A stretch of DNA of 22,495 nt. Source: Apostichopus californicus (lineage: Eukaryota > Echinodermata > Holothuroidea > Aspidochirotida > Stichopodidae). The stretch covers positions 1 to 22,495 of the forward strand of contig JAIPMN010002138.1 of the NCBI GenBank assembly GCA_020650975.1, written 5' to 3'. The position numbers and the translations under genes are program-made. Below are positions 9,801 through 17,325 of this stretch, piece after piece (position 1 is the stretch's first letter; every line of letters begins with the position of its first letter). The notes below the pieces were generated by a model. The model worked only from the letters and a program-made list of their open reading frames with translations, was not told the DNA's origin and searched no databases.

Positions 9801-12800
9801 TTCTGCCCTGAGACAGTCAGCACCTCGTCTTCCAGTCACAGCGCCTGCCAAGACAGAGAGACACACCCCTATACCAAAGTTTGAACCTTCCACTGCCCGA
9901 CCACCAACACCATTAGATATATTCCATTATCACTCAGCCCCAGCTCACAGCCAGCTTGGTCCAGGTTAGTTGATAAGCTGTACAATTGTATGTTAATCCT
10001 TGCTGATAATGCAGGTTCACACACATATCCCAGCTCACAGCCAGCTTGGTCTAGTTTTGTGGATCACCAGGATGCATCACCTCATAGCATCAAATACTTC
10101 AGGGTAGCGATAAGCTTTACAAATGGCTGTTGATCCTTGCTGATAATGCAAGTTCACACACCTAACCCAGCTCACAGCCAGCTTGGTCTAGTTTTGTGGA
10201 TCACCAGGCTGCATCACCTCATAGCATCTTAGACTTCAGAGTAGCAGCAAGGGGTACAAGCAAATGTTATTCCTTGTAGGGAAATGGAGGTTCCCACACA
10301 GACTATGCTACATACTCTGTATAGGCTGTCAGCAATATAGCAGAGGGGTGATCCTTGTAGGGTTGTGTAGGTTCACACAATGACTGTGCTACTTGTTAGC
10401 AGTATCTAACACAATTGATAGTTGTTTCCTGTAGGTTATGCAGGTTCATGTACTTACTGAACCTATATCACAATGCTATACTCAACTCTTTACTGTTTTT
10501 ACTAGTGTTGCGCCGATAATCATTTGCGATATCCAGTATCAGCCGACATTTGCAATATCGGCGGCATATCTGTATCGGTCAGTAAAATTAGCCTCATTGG
10601 GAGATGACGGCAAACCGATACAGAAAATTCAGTTCTTTTCACAACAAAGCCACTTCTTGTTACTTGTGATGATTTATTAATCTGTTCTAAACATGCCATT
10701 TCTTAAGCCTCTGTTTTGATTTTATTAATAGTCATCTTTTAGCAAGTTTGCTATGAAATTCGTGGCTCCATATTGACGACAGTTTGTATAAGACTTGCAG
10801 TCTAAGTGTTGAACGTAGTTGGCCATACAGAGTAACGAATAATACAACAGAAGTAACAGGAAGAATAGGCTTGTGTTTTTCCTGGCCGCCAAAAATGCTA
10901 GCACACAATTTCATGCATATCACATTGGTGGGGGAATATATTCTTTGAGGTAAGGGGTAGTGTGTTGGAATATGTACATATTTATATTTTACTAATTGCT
11001 AACAGGATTCCGCAAATGAGAGTTATACAAGTGATTACTGTTTGTTAGTTGTGCAAACGATAATAACTTACGATGGCCGATCATATTTTTGATACCTTAT
11101 GTATTAATGCATGACTAAAAGTGCGATTTGACCTTCGTTCTGGCTGTTTAAAAATATCGTTACAAGTATCAGGCCGATATTGGGATTGGATTATCGGATA
11201 TCGGCCAAAACCGATATTGGCGGTATTGGCACAACACTACTTTTTACAAGTTGAATATCATTGAATTATGCAAGATTTTTTAGGTTTAAAATGGTCCATT
11301 TTAAATACAATGTAACACCTGATCAAAAGCATTAACACAATTATAGACATTGTCTTTGTTAGTTGAACTCAAAAAAGTTGTCTCAAGCAAATGCGAAGTT
11401 CATACAGAAGCTATTTGAAATAAAAAATCTTGTTAACCGAATAGATGATGGAATGATAGGTCTTTTACCATAAGTTTTCCTACATGAAAGTTGGTTTTGA
11501 TGATATGGAGTATTCTAGTTATAGAAATGCTAATTGTGGAAGATTTTTTGCAGAAAATTAACTAAACAAATATTGATTGATTTTAACAGACGTTCTTCTA
11601 CATTGCCTCGGCACCAGTTGGGAGCTCCATAGACCGTACATTCAGAAATCGACTGTACTCTCCGAAATACTCAGCAAAGCAGAGATTAAACCGCACCATC
11701 AGTGTTATTATCGAGATCCTCTCACCGCCACCGTGGACAGATTCATCAGTAAGAGTGATTACTACAGCAACGAATACAGAAAGCTCAGTCGTTCTCTCAG
11801 CATCACAGAGAACAAAGAGGACCTCCAAGCTCCAAGGGAAGAGACAAAGAGTATTGACCACCCGTCACACTTGGTTGAGGCGAGGAGAGCTAATATGACA
11901 AAAATCAAACTCAAAGTTAGAGATCCGCTGGTAACTAAGGAAGGTGAGTTACATCTCGTCTTGATGTATTCCTCTCGTATTCCTCTCGGTGAGAATCTCG
12001 TATTGATGCTAATTAAATCAAAATAAACTATTTTAAGTGTGATGTTATACCCAGTACAATGATGTCGTACAGGTACCATGTAATTTAACATGGGAAATAT
12101 TGCCCTATTTTTCTGATTCTTACAGCATTTGCAGTAGCGCTTGGAAATCTCTACCATGAAGAGTTAGATCCGTCCACTTGTGACATGGTTGGTGTGCTCG
12201 CATCAGCTTATGTACTTGGATTCACTGATTTACAGAAAAGGTAATTGAATCAATAGATGTTGAATGTCTTGCAAGATGTGCACTGTACTTGGCATATACT
12301 CCAAGGTATTTATATATTCACCAGCATCAGTGTTTGTTCAAACTTTACAAGATATCTGTGTACTGTTATGAAGACCCACAAAAATAACATCTTCACATAG
12401 GAATACAGTTTGAACTGGATTGTTCAGTAAATATGAGATATCTACTACACAAACAGACAGACATCACTTTTCCAAAGTTGTTACCTGACCTCGATCCACT
12501 TTAAGTATCTCTATTCATATGAGAATGAAGCACTGTGGACAGTTAAACAGTTGACTAACATAATTAAGATATTGCAAATGATTTCAACTTTATTATCATC
12601 TATTTTCAGATGTCATAATGCTATGAGTCAGAGTATTCAAGCCAGCACTGTATGTAGATATCATCACGCAGCATTAGTGGTAAGTATCTCTATTTTTGAT
12701 TCAAGTATTTTTGTAACTTGATAATCGATTTGAATCAAGTATGTTGAATTGTTTAGACTGTATAAATATTAATTTGACTAAGGTATATTTTGATAATGTA

Positions 12801-14908
12801 CTATCAGTATTAATTTGACTCAAGTATATTGATAATGTATAAATCTTAAATTTGACTTAATTTGACTAAGGTATATTGATAATGAATATTAATTTGACTA
12901 AGTATGTTGACAATGTATAAATAGTAATTTGACTCAATTTGACTAAGGTATATTGATAATGTACTATGAATATCAGTTTTACTGCATTTGACTTTGTACC
13001 ATATTAGTGTTTTAGTGGTAAGTGATATTAACAGGACATGGGAAAGCTGAATGTAAACAATGGCATGCTAAAAACAGACCTTGGTAACACCTGCATGGCT
13101 CGTCAAAGAACTTACCCTTCCCTGCCCACCCCATAGAATCTTTATCACCCCACCCTCCCCATATCCCCTCTCTCTGTTCTCCTTAAACCACCTCTTTCTG
13201 CAATAATAGGATATTCATTTAGATATTTTATGACACTATTTTTATATAACAGCCAAATCTCTCATTTTGATTTCAGTATAAAGTTGGTGAATTGGTGAGC
13301 AGTTGTGAGAGATGGTTAGAAGTGCATCTGGTTTCACATGTAAGTTTTGGCCTTATGCTAGGTAGCCTACTGTGCATATTTCCTTTGCGAGCAAACTGCC
13401 TCAACAACTATGAGTATGACGACAGAAACACAATAAAGGTTCACCAGGTTCACCATAAGTCCGATCATTAAAGGCATTAAACCACACGATGGGTAGAGAA
13501 TGATGAGACAAAATTTTAAAATAGGACAGGTTAAGGTGGGGGGGGGGTCAAAGGTCAATTGACGTCCATGGATTTCCCTCTTGTTTATTTTGTGGTCAAC
13601 TCTTAATTCAAGGTGACTTATTTACCTTTAATTCTCTTGCTTGATCTTTCAGCTTTCCATACAAATATATTTGAGGGATTTACCCCAAGGACTGCTCCAA
13701 AGAATCATCACATCCAGCAGGTAACAGGTTTCTTCCTTATAACATTGACCTATTTAACCAATTCCAGCTACGGTACAATTGAATGCATGAACTATCCATA
13801 ATAGGAAGTTGTTGATATAACTTTTGCTTCTGGTCCACAAACCTTAAACTAGGTCAATGATTTTTCCTCTGTGGAAGAACTAATAAAGTGATGTTATTGG
13901 AACCATTGGTAATCACAAAGCACAAAGAAAATACAGTTCAATAACTCAAATGGGATGAAAGCTGAATTTTTTGTAGAATTTCTGTGTCAATAAAGTTTAA
14001 ATGTGTTTGTCTACAAAGGTTAGTTTAGTAGTATTGTCCCACATCTAAGTTTTACACCATCCTAATCCTAAATTCCCTTTCAGAATGATGAATGTTAGGT
14101 TCATCACACTTTCCTTCTTTAAACTCTCCCTAAAATACCTTCTCTGTTTTTACATTAACAGGTTTTTTACCTTCAATGAGTACACCCTCTACAGGACCCT
14201 CTGCTACTGGGTCTTTCTCAAGATGAACCCATCCGTCCAGCTGATGCCCTCACACAGCACCATTGTCACATTCTTTAACAGGTATATTAGTTGATATATT
14301 ACCCCCCAAATCATACATCTGAGCTTCCATTCCTTTTGGCAAGAAGAATCAGTGGCAAGATGTAACCACAAAATACCTTTCTCCCCAACGGCACATCATC
14401 ACCATCTTCTAGAAATAAACATGCCTCTGTTGATGACACAGTGTTATTTTAATTTGTTTCATTGTAATGACCAATAATTTGAGTACAATGGATAGAGCAT
14501 TTATTCATCTTTTTACTTGAACATGTGGCCCCCATGCCAGTGGTCTGATAGTCTTAACAGATAACAACTTCAAGATGAATAATGTTTCTGCTTAAACTGG
14601 GAATTGGAATTTGATTAAATGTTTTAGTTGCTATTCGATGTTTTGACTATTTCAGCTTATCGAGGTCCAGTGCGTTCATCGAGGGAGACGAAGGACAGTG
14701 CTTTGTCGGTCTTTTCATGGCTTTGAGAATGAGTGGTATCACAGACACTCGTCATCTAGATGACATGCTCAGGATGAATGTGGTACCTCAGAGCTGGGTG
14801 TTAAAAGTGCTGAGTCATCATTATCATGCTCTTCAAGGTGGAGGCGACATGTCCTTGATGCTCAACTTCAACACAGATGCCTTACGATATGGTTTCATTA
14901 TCGAACAG
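3718..14908 (+). CDS. BTBD16: BTB/POZ-BACK domain protein, BTBD16-like (eleven exons, 3' end missing)
   Basis: Coding exons join as 3718-3830, 7906-7972, 8399-8555, 9707-9964, 11590-11943, 12126-12240, 12610-12679, 13277-13339, 13653-13720, 14162-14281 and 14656-14908: 1638 nt, 546 codons, all phases consistent and all introns GT-AG. Residues 1-198 are a Pro/Ser-rich N-terminus containing the conserved block TNRWRLPESL. The BTB fold starts at about residue 199 (DVLLHCLGTSWELHRPYI) and, after a charged insertion, resumes with the helices of exon 6 (AFAVALGNLYHEEL). A BACK-like helical region follows (GELVSSCERWLEVHLVSH, then FFTFNEYTLYRTLCYWVFLK). Exon 11 has the block HHYHALQGGGDM. From memory this order fits vertebrate BTBD16, related to germ cell-less (GMCL1), better than KLHL proteins; there are no Kelch repeats. 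BTB-BACK proteins often act as dimeric adaptors, some with cullin-3, but no function is established from this sequence. The C-terminal exon or exons are not found. Confidence 0.78.
3831..7905 (+). other. Intron 1 of the BTBD16-like gene
   Basis: A 4,075-bp intron (GTAATT...TTTTCAG). Its first part (about 3840-4450) is T-rich and carries several GGCCTA/TAGGCC words. A short TA microsatellite lies near 4620-4643. About 4920-6780 has a reversed composition, with A over T and C over G on the + strand. A TTAA MITE occupies 7041-7419. Nothing recognisable lies in 7420-7905. Confidence 0.6.
7041..7419 (+). mobile_element. TTAA-flanked MITE, copy 2
   Basis: A 379-bp copy of the element at 212-576, in the opposite orientation, with TTAA at 7041-7044 and 7416-7419. 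Its left end reads TTAAAGGGTGTGAAGACTCG and its right end CAATCTTCAATGCCTTTAA. The two copies align over their whole length with scattered substitutions and small indels. Open frames that cross it on both strands come from the repeat, not from a gene. It sits in intron 1 of the BTBD16-like gene. Confidence 0.8.
7906..7972 (+). CDS. BTBD16: BTBD16-like exon 2 (residues 38-60)
   Basis: The acceptor TTGGTTTTCAG precedes 67 coding bases: one base completing Arg38, then 22 codons (ALQAAPYTALMGVVVDGRQP and two more). The donor is AGG|GTATGT, phase 0. A C-rich tract begins 17 bp past the exon end. The exon is short and its conservation is unknown to me; phase continuity with exons 1 and 3 is the main support. 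Confidence 0.65.
7989..8021. repeat. C-rich tract just inside intron 2
   Basis: Runs of 4 to 9 C separated by T, A or TCCA. On the minus strand it is a G-quadruplex-type sequence; on the transcript (+) it is C-rich. It starts 17 bp after the exon 2 boundary. Confidence 0.7.
8399..8555 (+). CDS. BTBD16: BTBD16-like exon 3 (conserved N-terminal block)
   Basis: Acceptor CTCTTAACAG, 157 coding bases in phase 0, donor GACAG|GTAAAC in phase 1. It encodes RYRIRNQVGGTNRWRLPESL followed by GGDLLGTAQAVKSL, which I recognise as the conserved N-terminal block of BTBD16-type proteins ahead of the BTB domain. It has no in-frame stop, and the neighbouring frames are closed. Confidence 0.8.
8556..9706 (+). 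other. Intron 3 of the BTBD16-like gene
   Basis: 1,151 bp with normal borders (GTAAAC...CCTTTTAG). AT-rich; I see no mobile element, RNA gene or extra exon in it. Confidence 0.6.
9707..9964 (+). CDS. BTBD16: BTBD16-like exon 4 (Ser/Pro-rich linker)
   Basis: Acceptor TTCCTTTTAG; 258 coding bases starting and ending in phase 1; donor CCAG|GTTAGT. It encodes a probably disordered linker rich in Ser, Pro, Thr and Arg (for example KFEPSTARPPTPLDIFHYHS). The last 20 bases or so of the exon are found again twice in the following intron. The linker ends immediately before the first BTB strand in exon 5. Confidence 0.8.
9941..10440 (+). repeat. Degenerate tandem duplication carrying copies of the exon 4 end
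   Basis: CAGCTCACAGCCAGCTTGGT at 9941-9960, the end of exon 4, recurs at 10031 and 10168. A companion segment beginning GATAAGCT(G/T)TACAA with CCTTGCTGATAATGCA occurs at 9972 and 10109, exactly 137 bp apart. Two more diverged units with TCCTTGTAGGG and AGGTTC follow to about 10440. In the intronic copies the donor region reads TCTAGTTTTGTGG instead of TCCAGGTTAGTTG, so the GTTAGT donor is absent there. Confidence 0.75.
10503..11239. mobile_element. Non-autonomous hAT-type element (737 bp) in intron 4
   Basis: The ends are TAGTGTTGCGCCGATA and, in reverse complement, TAGTGTTGTGCCAATA, a terminal inverted repeat differing at two positions. The flanks GTTTTTAC (10495-10502) and CTTTTTAC (11240-11247) are an 8-bp target duplication matching at 7 of 8. 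An 8-bp duplication and TAGTGTTG ends are typical of hAT elements. Both ends carry repeated ATATCGG/CCGATAT words, the sort of subterminal repeat bound by hAT transposases. No transposase frame is seen inside. Confidence 0.8.
11590..11943 (+). CDS. BTBD16: BTBD16-like exon 5 (start of BTB domain and charged insertion)
   Basis: Acceptor GATTTTAACAG, 354 coding bases entering and leaving in phase 1, donor GGAAG|GTGAGT. The exon opens with the first BTB strands and helix (DVLLHCLGTSWELHRPYIQK, then STVLSEIL), followed by a hydrophilic stretch of about 60 residues (KLSRSLSITENKEDLQAPRE and neighbours), then the BTB strand KIKLKVRDPLVTKE. The inserted segment between the two BTB halves is longer than in a compact BTB domain. 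The overlapping long minus-strand frames are shadows of this exon. Confidence 0.88.
12126..12240 (+). CDS. BTBD16: BTBD16-like exon 6 (BTB helices)
   Basis: Acceptor GATTCTTACAG, 115 coding bases (phase 1 to phase 2), donor AAAAG|GTAATT. It encodes AFAVALGNLYHEELDPSTCD followed by VLASAYVLGFTDLQKR. This is the late BTB pattern: a helix with a Tyr-x-Glu-Glu-Leu turn, then a helix where other BTB proteins have LLAAADLLGL-type sequence. The preceding intron is only 182 bp. Confidence 0.88.
12610..12679 (+). CDS. BTBD16: BTBD16-like exon 7
   Basis: Acceptor CTATTTTCAG, 70 coding bases from phase 2 to phase 0, donor TTAGTG|GTAAGT. It encodes CHNAMSQSIQASTVCRYHHA plus ALV, the helix leaving the BTB fold and entering the BACK-like region. 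Exon size and phase match its neighbours. Confidence 0.82.
12729..12976 (+). repeat. Degenerate AT-rich tandem repeat in intron 7
   Basis: About five imperfect copies of a unit of roughly 50-56 bp, with the core TAATTTGACTAAGGTATATT followed by GATAATGTA. Spacing and sequence vary between copies, so the array is old. Intron 7 (12680-13276) otherwise contains only a pyrimidine-rich stretch near 13108-13190. Confidence 0.65.
13277..13339 (+). CDS. BTBD16: BTBD16-like exon 8 (BACK-like helix)
   Basis: Acceptor TTTGATTTCAG, 21 codons, phase 0 at both ends, donor CACAT|GTAAGT. The peptide YKVGELVSSCERWLEVHLVS has the LxxxCxxWL pattern seen at the start of BACK domains. A 63-bp exon is short enough to be missed by gene finders. 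Confidence 0.82.
13653..13720 (+). CDS. BTBD16: BTBD16-like exon 9
   Basis: Acceptor TTGATCTTTCAG, 68 coding bases from phase 0 to phase 2, donor CAGCAG|GTAACA. It encodes LSIQIYLRDLPQGLLQRIIT followed by SS. The pattern (IYLRDLPxGLLxRII) matches the BTBD16/germ cell-less type segment between the first BACK helix and the FTFNEY block. It is in a different frame from the longer open frame beginning at 13613, which is not coding. Confidence 0.82.
14162..14281 (+). CDS. BTBD16: BTBD16-like exon 10 (FTFNEY block)
   Basis: Acceptor TTACATTAACAG, 120 coding bases, phase 2 at both ends, donor AACAG|GTATAT. It encodes FFTFNEYTLYRTLCYWVFLK then MNPSVQLMPSHSTIVTFFN. The E-Y-x-L-x-R-T-L-x-x-W motif is the hallmark BACK helix of germ cell-less/BTBD16 proteins. 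Confidence 0.9.
14656..14908 (+). CDS. BTBD16: BTBD16-like exon 11 (last recognised exon)
   Basis: Acceptor TGACTATTTCAG, 253 coding bases from phase 2 to phase 0, donor GAACAG|GTAAGT. It encodes AFIEGDEGQCFVGLFMALRM, then a region ending VVPQSWVLKVLSHHYHALQG and GGDMSLM, and closes with LRYGFIIEQ. The donor is a perfect consensus, so the message probably continues to an exon starting in phase 0. If intron 11 were retained, translation would stop at 14963-14965 after 18 extra residues. Confidence 0.9.
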
Positions 14909-15389
14909 GTAAGTGATCCTAACTACAAGACTACCATGCTGGCCACAAGGTTCATATCAGTATGAATCATACTGCATGCATGCAATAGGGATATCACCCC
15001 CCCCCCCCTGTAAGATTACCTAATGTTGGCCAAGTGGGGGGAGTCATGAGGGAGGGCATGGTTGTCAGGTCAAGTGAGAAGTGGATCAGCTTATCACTCT
15101 ATTATTGGAACAAAATGATACAGTTAATGTCTCAATATTACGTTAAAATATCCCAGACTAGGTTGTCAGTGTAAATGCTGCTATCCTCCAAAATAATTTT
15201 GATGTTGAACTAGGCCTGCATTACTTTATTAATACTGTTGTTTGATTACAGTGTAAAATTATACTTAAACACACCTTCATATCCTTAATGTACTATATCC
15301 TACCCACTCAAAGTTTTACTACCAAAAGTCTGTTACTTAAATTCTCAACCAACTAGTAATACACTTTAATTGCAGTAAAACACAGTAGC
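14909..15389 (+). other. Start of intron 11, nothing recognised
   Basis: Follows the exon 11 donor. It contains a 12-bp C run (14997-15008) and AT-rich sequence. I found no exon, RNA or element before the LINE remnant that begins near 15390. Confidence 0.5.
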
Positions 15390-16658
15390 AAGTAAGTAAG
15401 TCATACTTTATCAAACCCCCAAGCAGGAAATTGCATGTTTGCTGACAAGTTCACAGAGTAAAATATACATTTGAAAAGGTTCAGACAGAGGACATGGTCA
15501 TAGACACAAAAAGAACAAATAAATATAACAAACAATGCAAAAAAATTAAACACAGAACAGGCTAAACTAGAGTTACCCAAGCAGAATTCATATTATTAAA
15601 ACTGATAGCAGCACCCAAGAAAGAATAGTGTTGGTTCTTGTGCACAGGTGGTACGCCGCCACTCTCCGCTGTGTGAAATAAATGCATCCAGTAAGCTGTA
15701 CTCAGTGGCGGAGCTAGGGGTATTGGTCAGGGGGGGCAAAAATGGTCTGTAGGGGCGCTTTCGACACTATCTAAGCGGAGCGCCACCACAGCTTGGCGTG
15801 GAGCGCACAGAATTTTTTTGAGTAAAGATACTCCCTTGATCGCCGGAAATGAGCCTTTCTGGGCCTTGCTAATTTGCATATAAACGAAGAATAAATAGCC
15901 GTTAGAGCATTTTGTCAGAAAATTACACCAACAAAATGTGACAAGTGTCAATAGGTAGATGAGAGCGCAATAAAAAAGTCAATAATCGCGAATAAGTAAA
16001 AAGTGGTAAAAAGCTGAAAAGGGCGCCAGCAGTCCATTTGAGTCCGTCAGGGGGGGCATCCGCCCCCCCTGACTGTATGGACGCTCCGCCACTGGCTGTA
16101 CTGTGTGGAAGATGACCTAAGTCACCCCACAAGGACTGTAACTTGACATGCACGCATAATTTGTAGATCAAATCCACCGACAGCAGGCTCTCCCGGACGA
16201 TCCTTCCTGCCCGTCTTCAGAATTCATTGAGACTCCCTTTTCCTCATCTTGGAAAGCATTCCCCACCCAGTATGTGAGACAAATAAAACCAACACAGCAG
16301 TTAATAGAATTATAAAATTTCATCTGATTCCAGCCCAGTTTCTTATCAAGCACAGCCCCGAAATATTTATATGACCCCACTCTCTCTGCAACTCAATTTG
16401 AACAGGATTTGTTTGCATTTGTCCTTAAGTCAAGAAATATCTCTTCAGTGTTTGTTACATAGAAGTCCAGATAGGTTTCTGTACAATATCCGACAAATCT
16501 ACTCATTTGTTCAGGGTACAACCTTTGGTCATCATCAGACACTAAGCCAATTCATAAGTTGACAACTGGAATGTGTGGAGCAAGTATTAGAAGTAAACAA
16601 TGTAAAAACACAAGGAGGTAAAATAATTACCTGAGGAACACCAGTGCTTGAACAAAAT
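15390..16658 (-). mobile_element. Decayed LINE (non-LTR retrotransposon), reverse-transcriptase C-terminal part
   Basis: Reading the minus strand from about 16648 downward gives reverse-transcriptase landmarks in order: STGVPQ with CVFTLFTSNT (16648 to about 16590); DFYVTNTEEIFLDLR (about 16470-16425); ERVGSYKYFGAVLDKKLGW (about 16390-16335); VDLIYKLCVHVKLQSLWGD (about 16178-16115); and ESGGVPPVHKNQHYSFLG (about 15660-15605). This is the order of an APE-type LINE reverse transcriptase and its C-terminal region. Stops and frameshifts interrupt it, and the catalytic Asp-Asp motif is missing. The fragment is 5'-truncated. Its 3' tail may be the GTAAGTAAGT-type repeat near 15392. A hAT MITE (15703-16094) splits it. 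The clade is uncertain. Confidence 0.75.
15703..16094. mobile_element. hAT-type MITE nested in the LINE remnant
   Basis: A 392-bp element bounded by the inverted ends CAGTGGCGGAGC (15703-15714) and GCTCCGCCACTG (16083-16094). It is flanked by a perfect 8-bp target duplication GCTGTACT at 15695-15702 and 16095-16102. The 8-bp duplication and CAGTGGCGGA ends are typical of hAT elements. Next to the right end there is an internal inverted repeat (GTCAGGGGGGGC / GCCCCCCCTGAC near 16047-16074). It has no coding capacity; open frames across it are spurious. Removing the element and one duplication restores the LINE sequence on either side. Confidence 0.92.
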
Positions 16659-16965
16659 GAGTGGTGGCCAATTGGCTAAGGTGTCGGACTCGTGATCCAA
16701 GGATTGCTGGTTCGTTTCCTGCCTAGTTCATTACGTTGTGTCCTTGGGCAAGATGCTTTATCTCACTTGCCTCTCTCCACCCAGGGGTTAAATGGGTACC
16801 TGTGAGGTAACTTGTCTTTGGGCGCAGTATATAACTGCTGCCGACTGGAGGGATTGTCTCTGGGACAGGTAATCATTGACCAGGGGTAATATAACGTCAG
16901 TAAAGCGCTTTGAGACCTATGGCTGGTATAAAGCACTATAAAAAGCAAATATTATTATGATTATA
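16659..16965 (+). mobile_element. tRNA-derived SINE
   Basis: The 5' part is tRNA-like: an A box TGGCCAATTGG at 16665-16675 and a B box GGTTCGTTTCC at 16709-16719 frame an anticodon-arm-like TCGGA-CTCGTGA-TCCAA. The body contains GTGTCCTTGGGCAAGATGC, GGGGTTAAATGGGTACC and GTAAAGCGCTTTGAG, words I recall from SINEs widespread in aquatic invertebrates and deuterostomes (possibly the Nin-domain or Deu-type groups). The end is a CACTATAAAAAGCAAAT, ATTATTATGATTAT tail. It is a SINE and not a tRNA gene: the acceptor stem is not formed and a long body follows. Confidence 0.85.
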
Positions 16966-16980
16966 AAATTAAATAACATT

Positions 16981-17325
16981 GGAGTTTGGCCTACTGCTTC
17001 ATGTAACATACTGAGAATGACTAGTGAGATAAGTTTAAATCCACCTAAGAAGTGATGTATGAACTACCTCCAACTTGGTGAGTTTATCAGCTTAAGGAGT
17101 TTAGCCTACTGCTTCATGTCACATACTGAGAATGACTAGTGAGATAAGTTTAAATCCACCTAAGAAGTGATGTATGAACTACCTCCAACTTGGTGAGTTT
17201 ATCAGCTTAAGGAGTTTAGCCTACTGCTTCATGTCACATACTGAGAACGATAAGAGAGATAATTTAGAATCCACCTAAGAAGTGACCTATGAACCACCTC
17301 AAACTTGGTGAGTTTATCAGCTAAA
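16981..17325 (+). repeat. Tandem repeat, three copies of a 115-bp unit
   Basis: Units begin GGAGTTT(G/A)GCCTACTGC at 16981, 17096 and 17211. Units 1 and 2 differ at about two positions; unit 3 is more diverged (for example GAACGATAAGAGAGATAAT). The pattern indicates recent duplication of one unit from an older pair. It starts about 15 bp after the SINE tail. Confidence 0.92.

Noticed and set aside
11598-12157. Long minus-strand frames of 87 and 131 codons
   Set aside because: They are shadows opposite exons 5 and 6, whose + strand frame has splice sites and BTB motifs.
13613-13801. 62-codon + strand frame
   Set aside because: The real exon 9 (13653-13720) uses another frame, supported by splice sites, phase and family pattern.
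3718-14908. Assignment as germ cell-less (GMCL1) or a KLHL protein
   Set aside because: No Kelch repeats are present, and the TNRWRLPESL block and HYHALQGGGDM block fit BTBD16 better from memory; a database search would settle it.
14941-14965. Gene ending at the in-frame stop just after exon 11
   Set aside because: It requires ignoring a perfect GTAAGT donor; the extra residues show no family similarity and no poly(A) signal follows closely.
15727-16177. Minus-strand frames of 74 and 84 codons
   Set aside because: They cross the borders of the hAT MITE and the LINE remnant; the apparent proteins are chimeric artefacts.
16659-16730. A functional tRNA gene with A and B boxes
   Set aside because: No acceptor stem forms, and the sequence continues into a SINE body with a simple-repeat tail.
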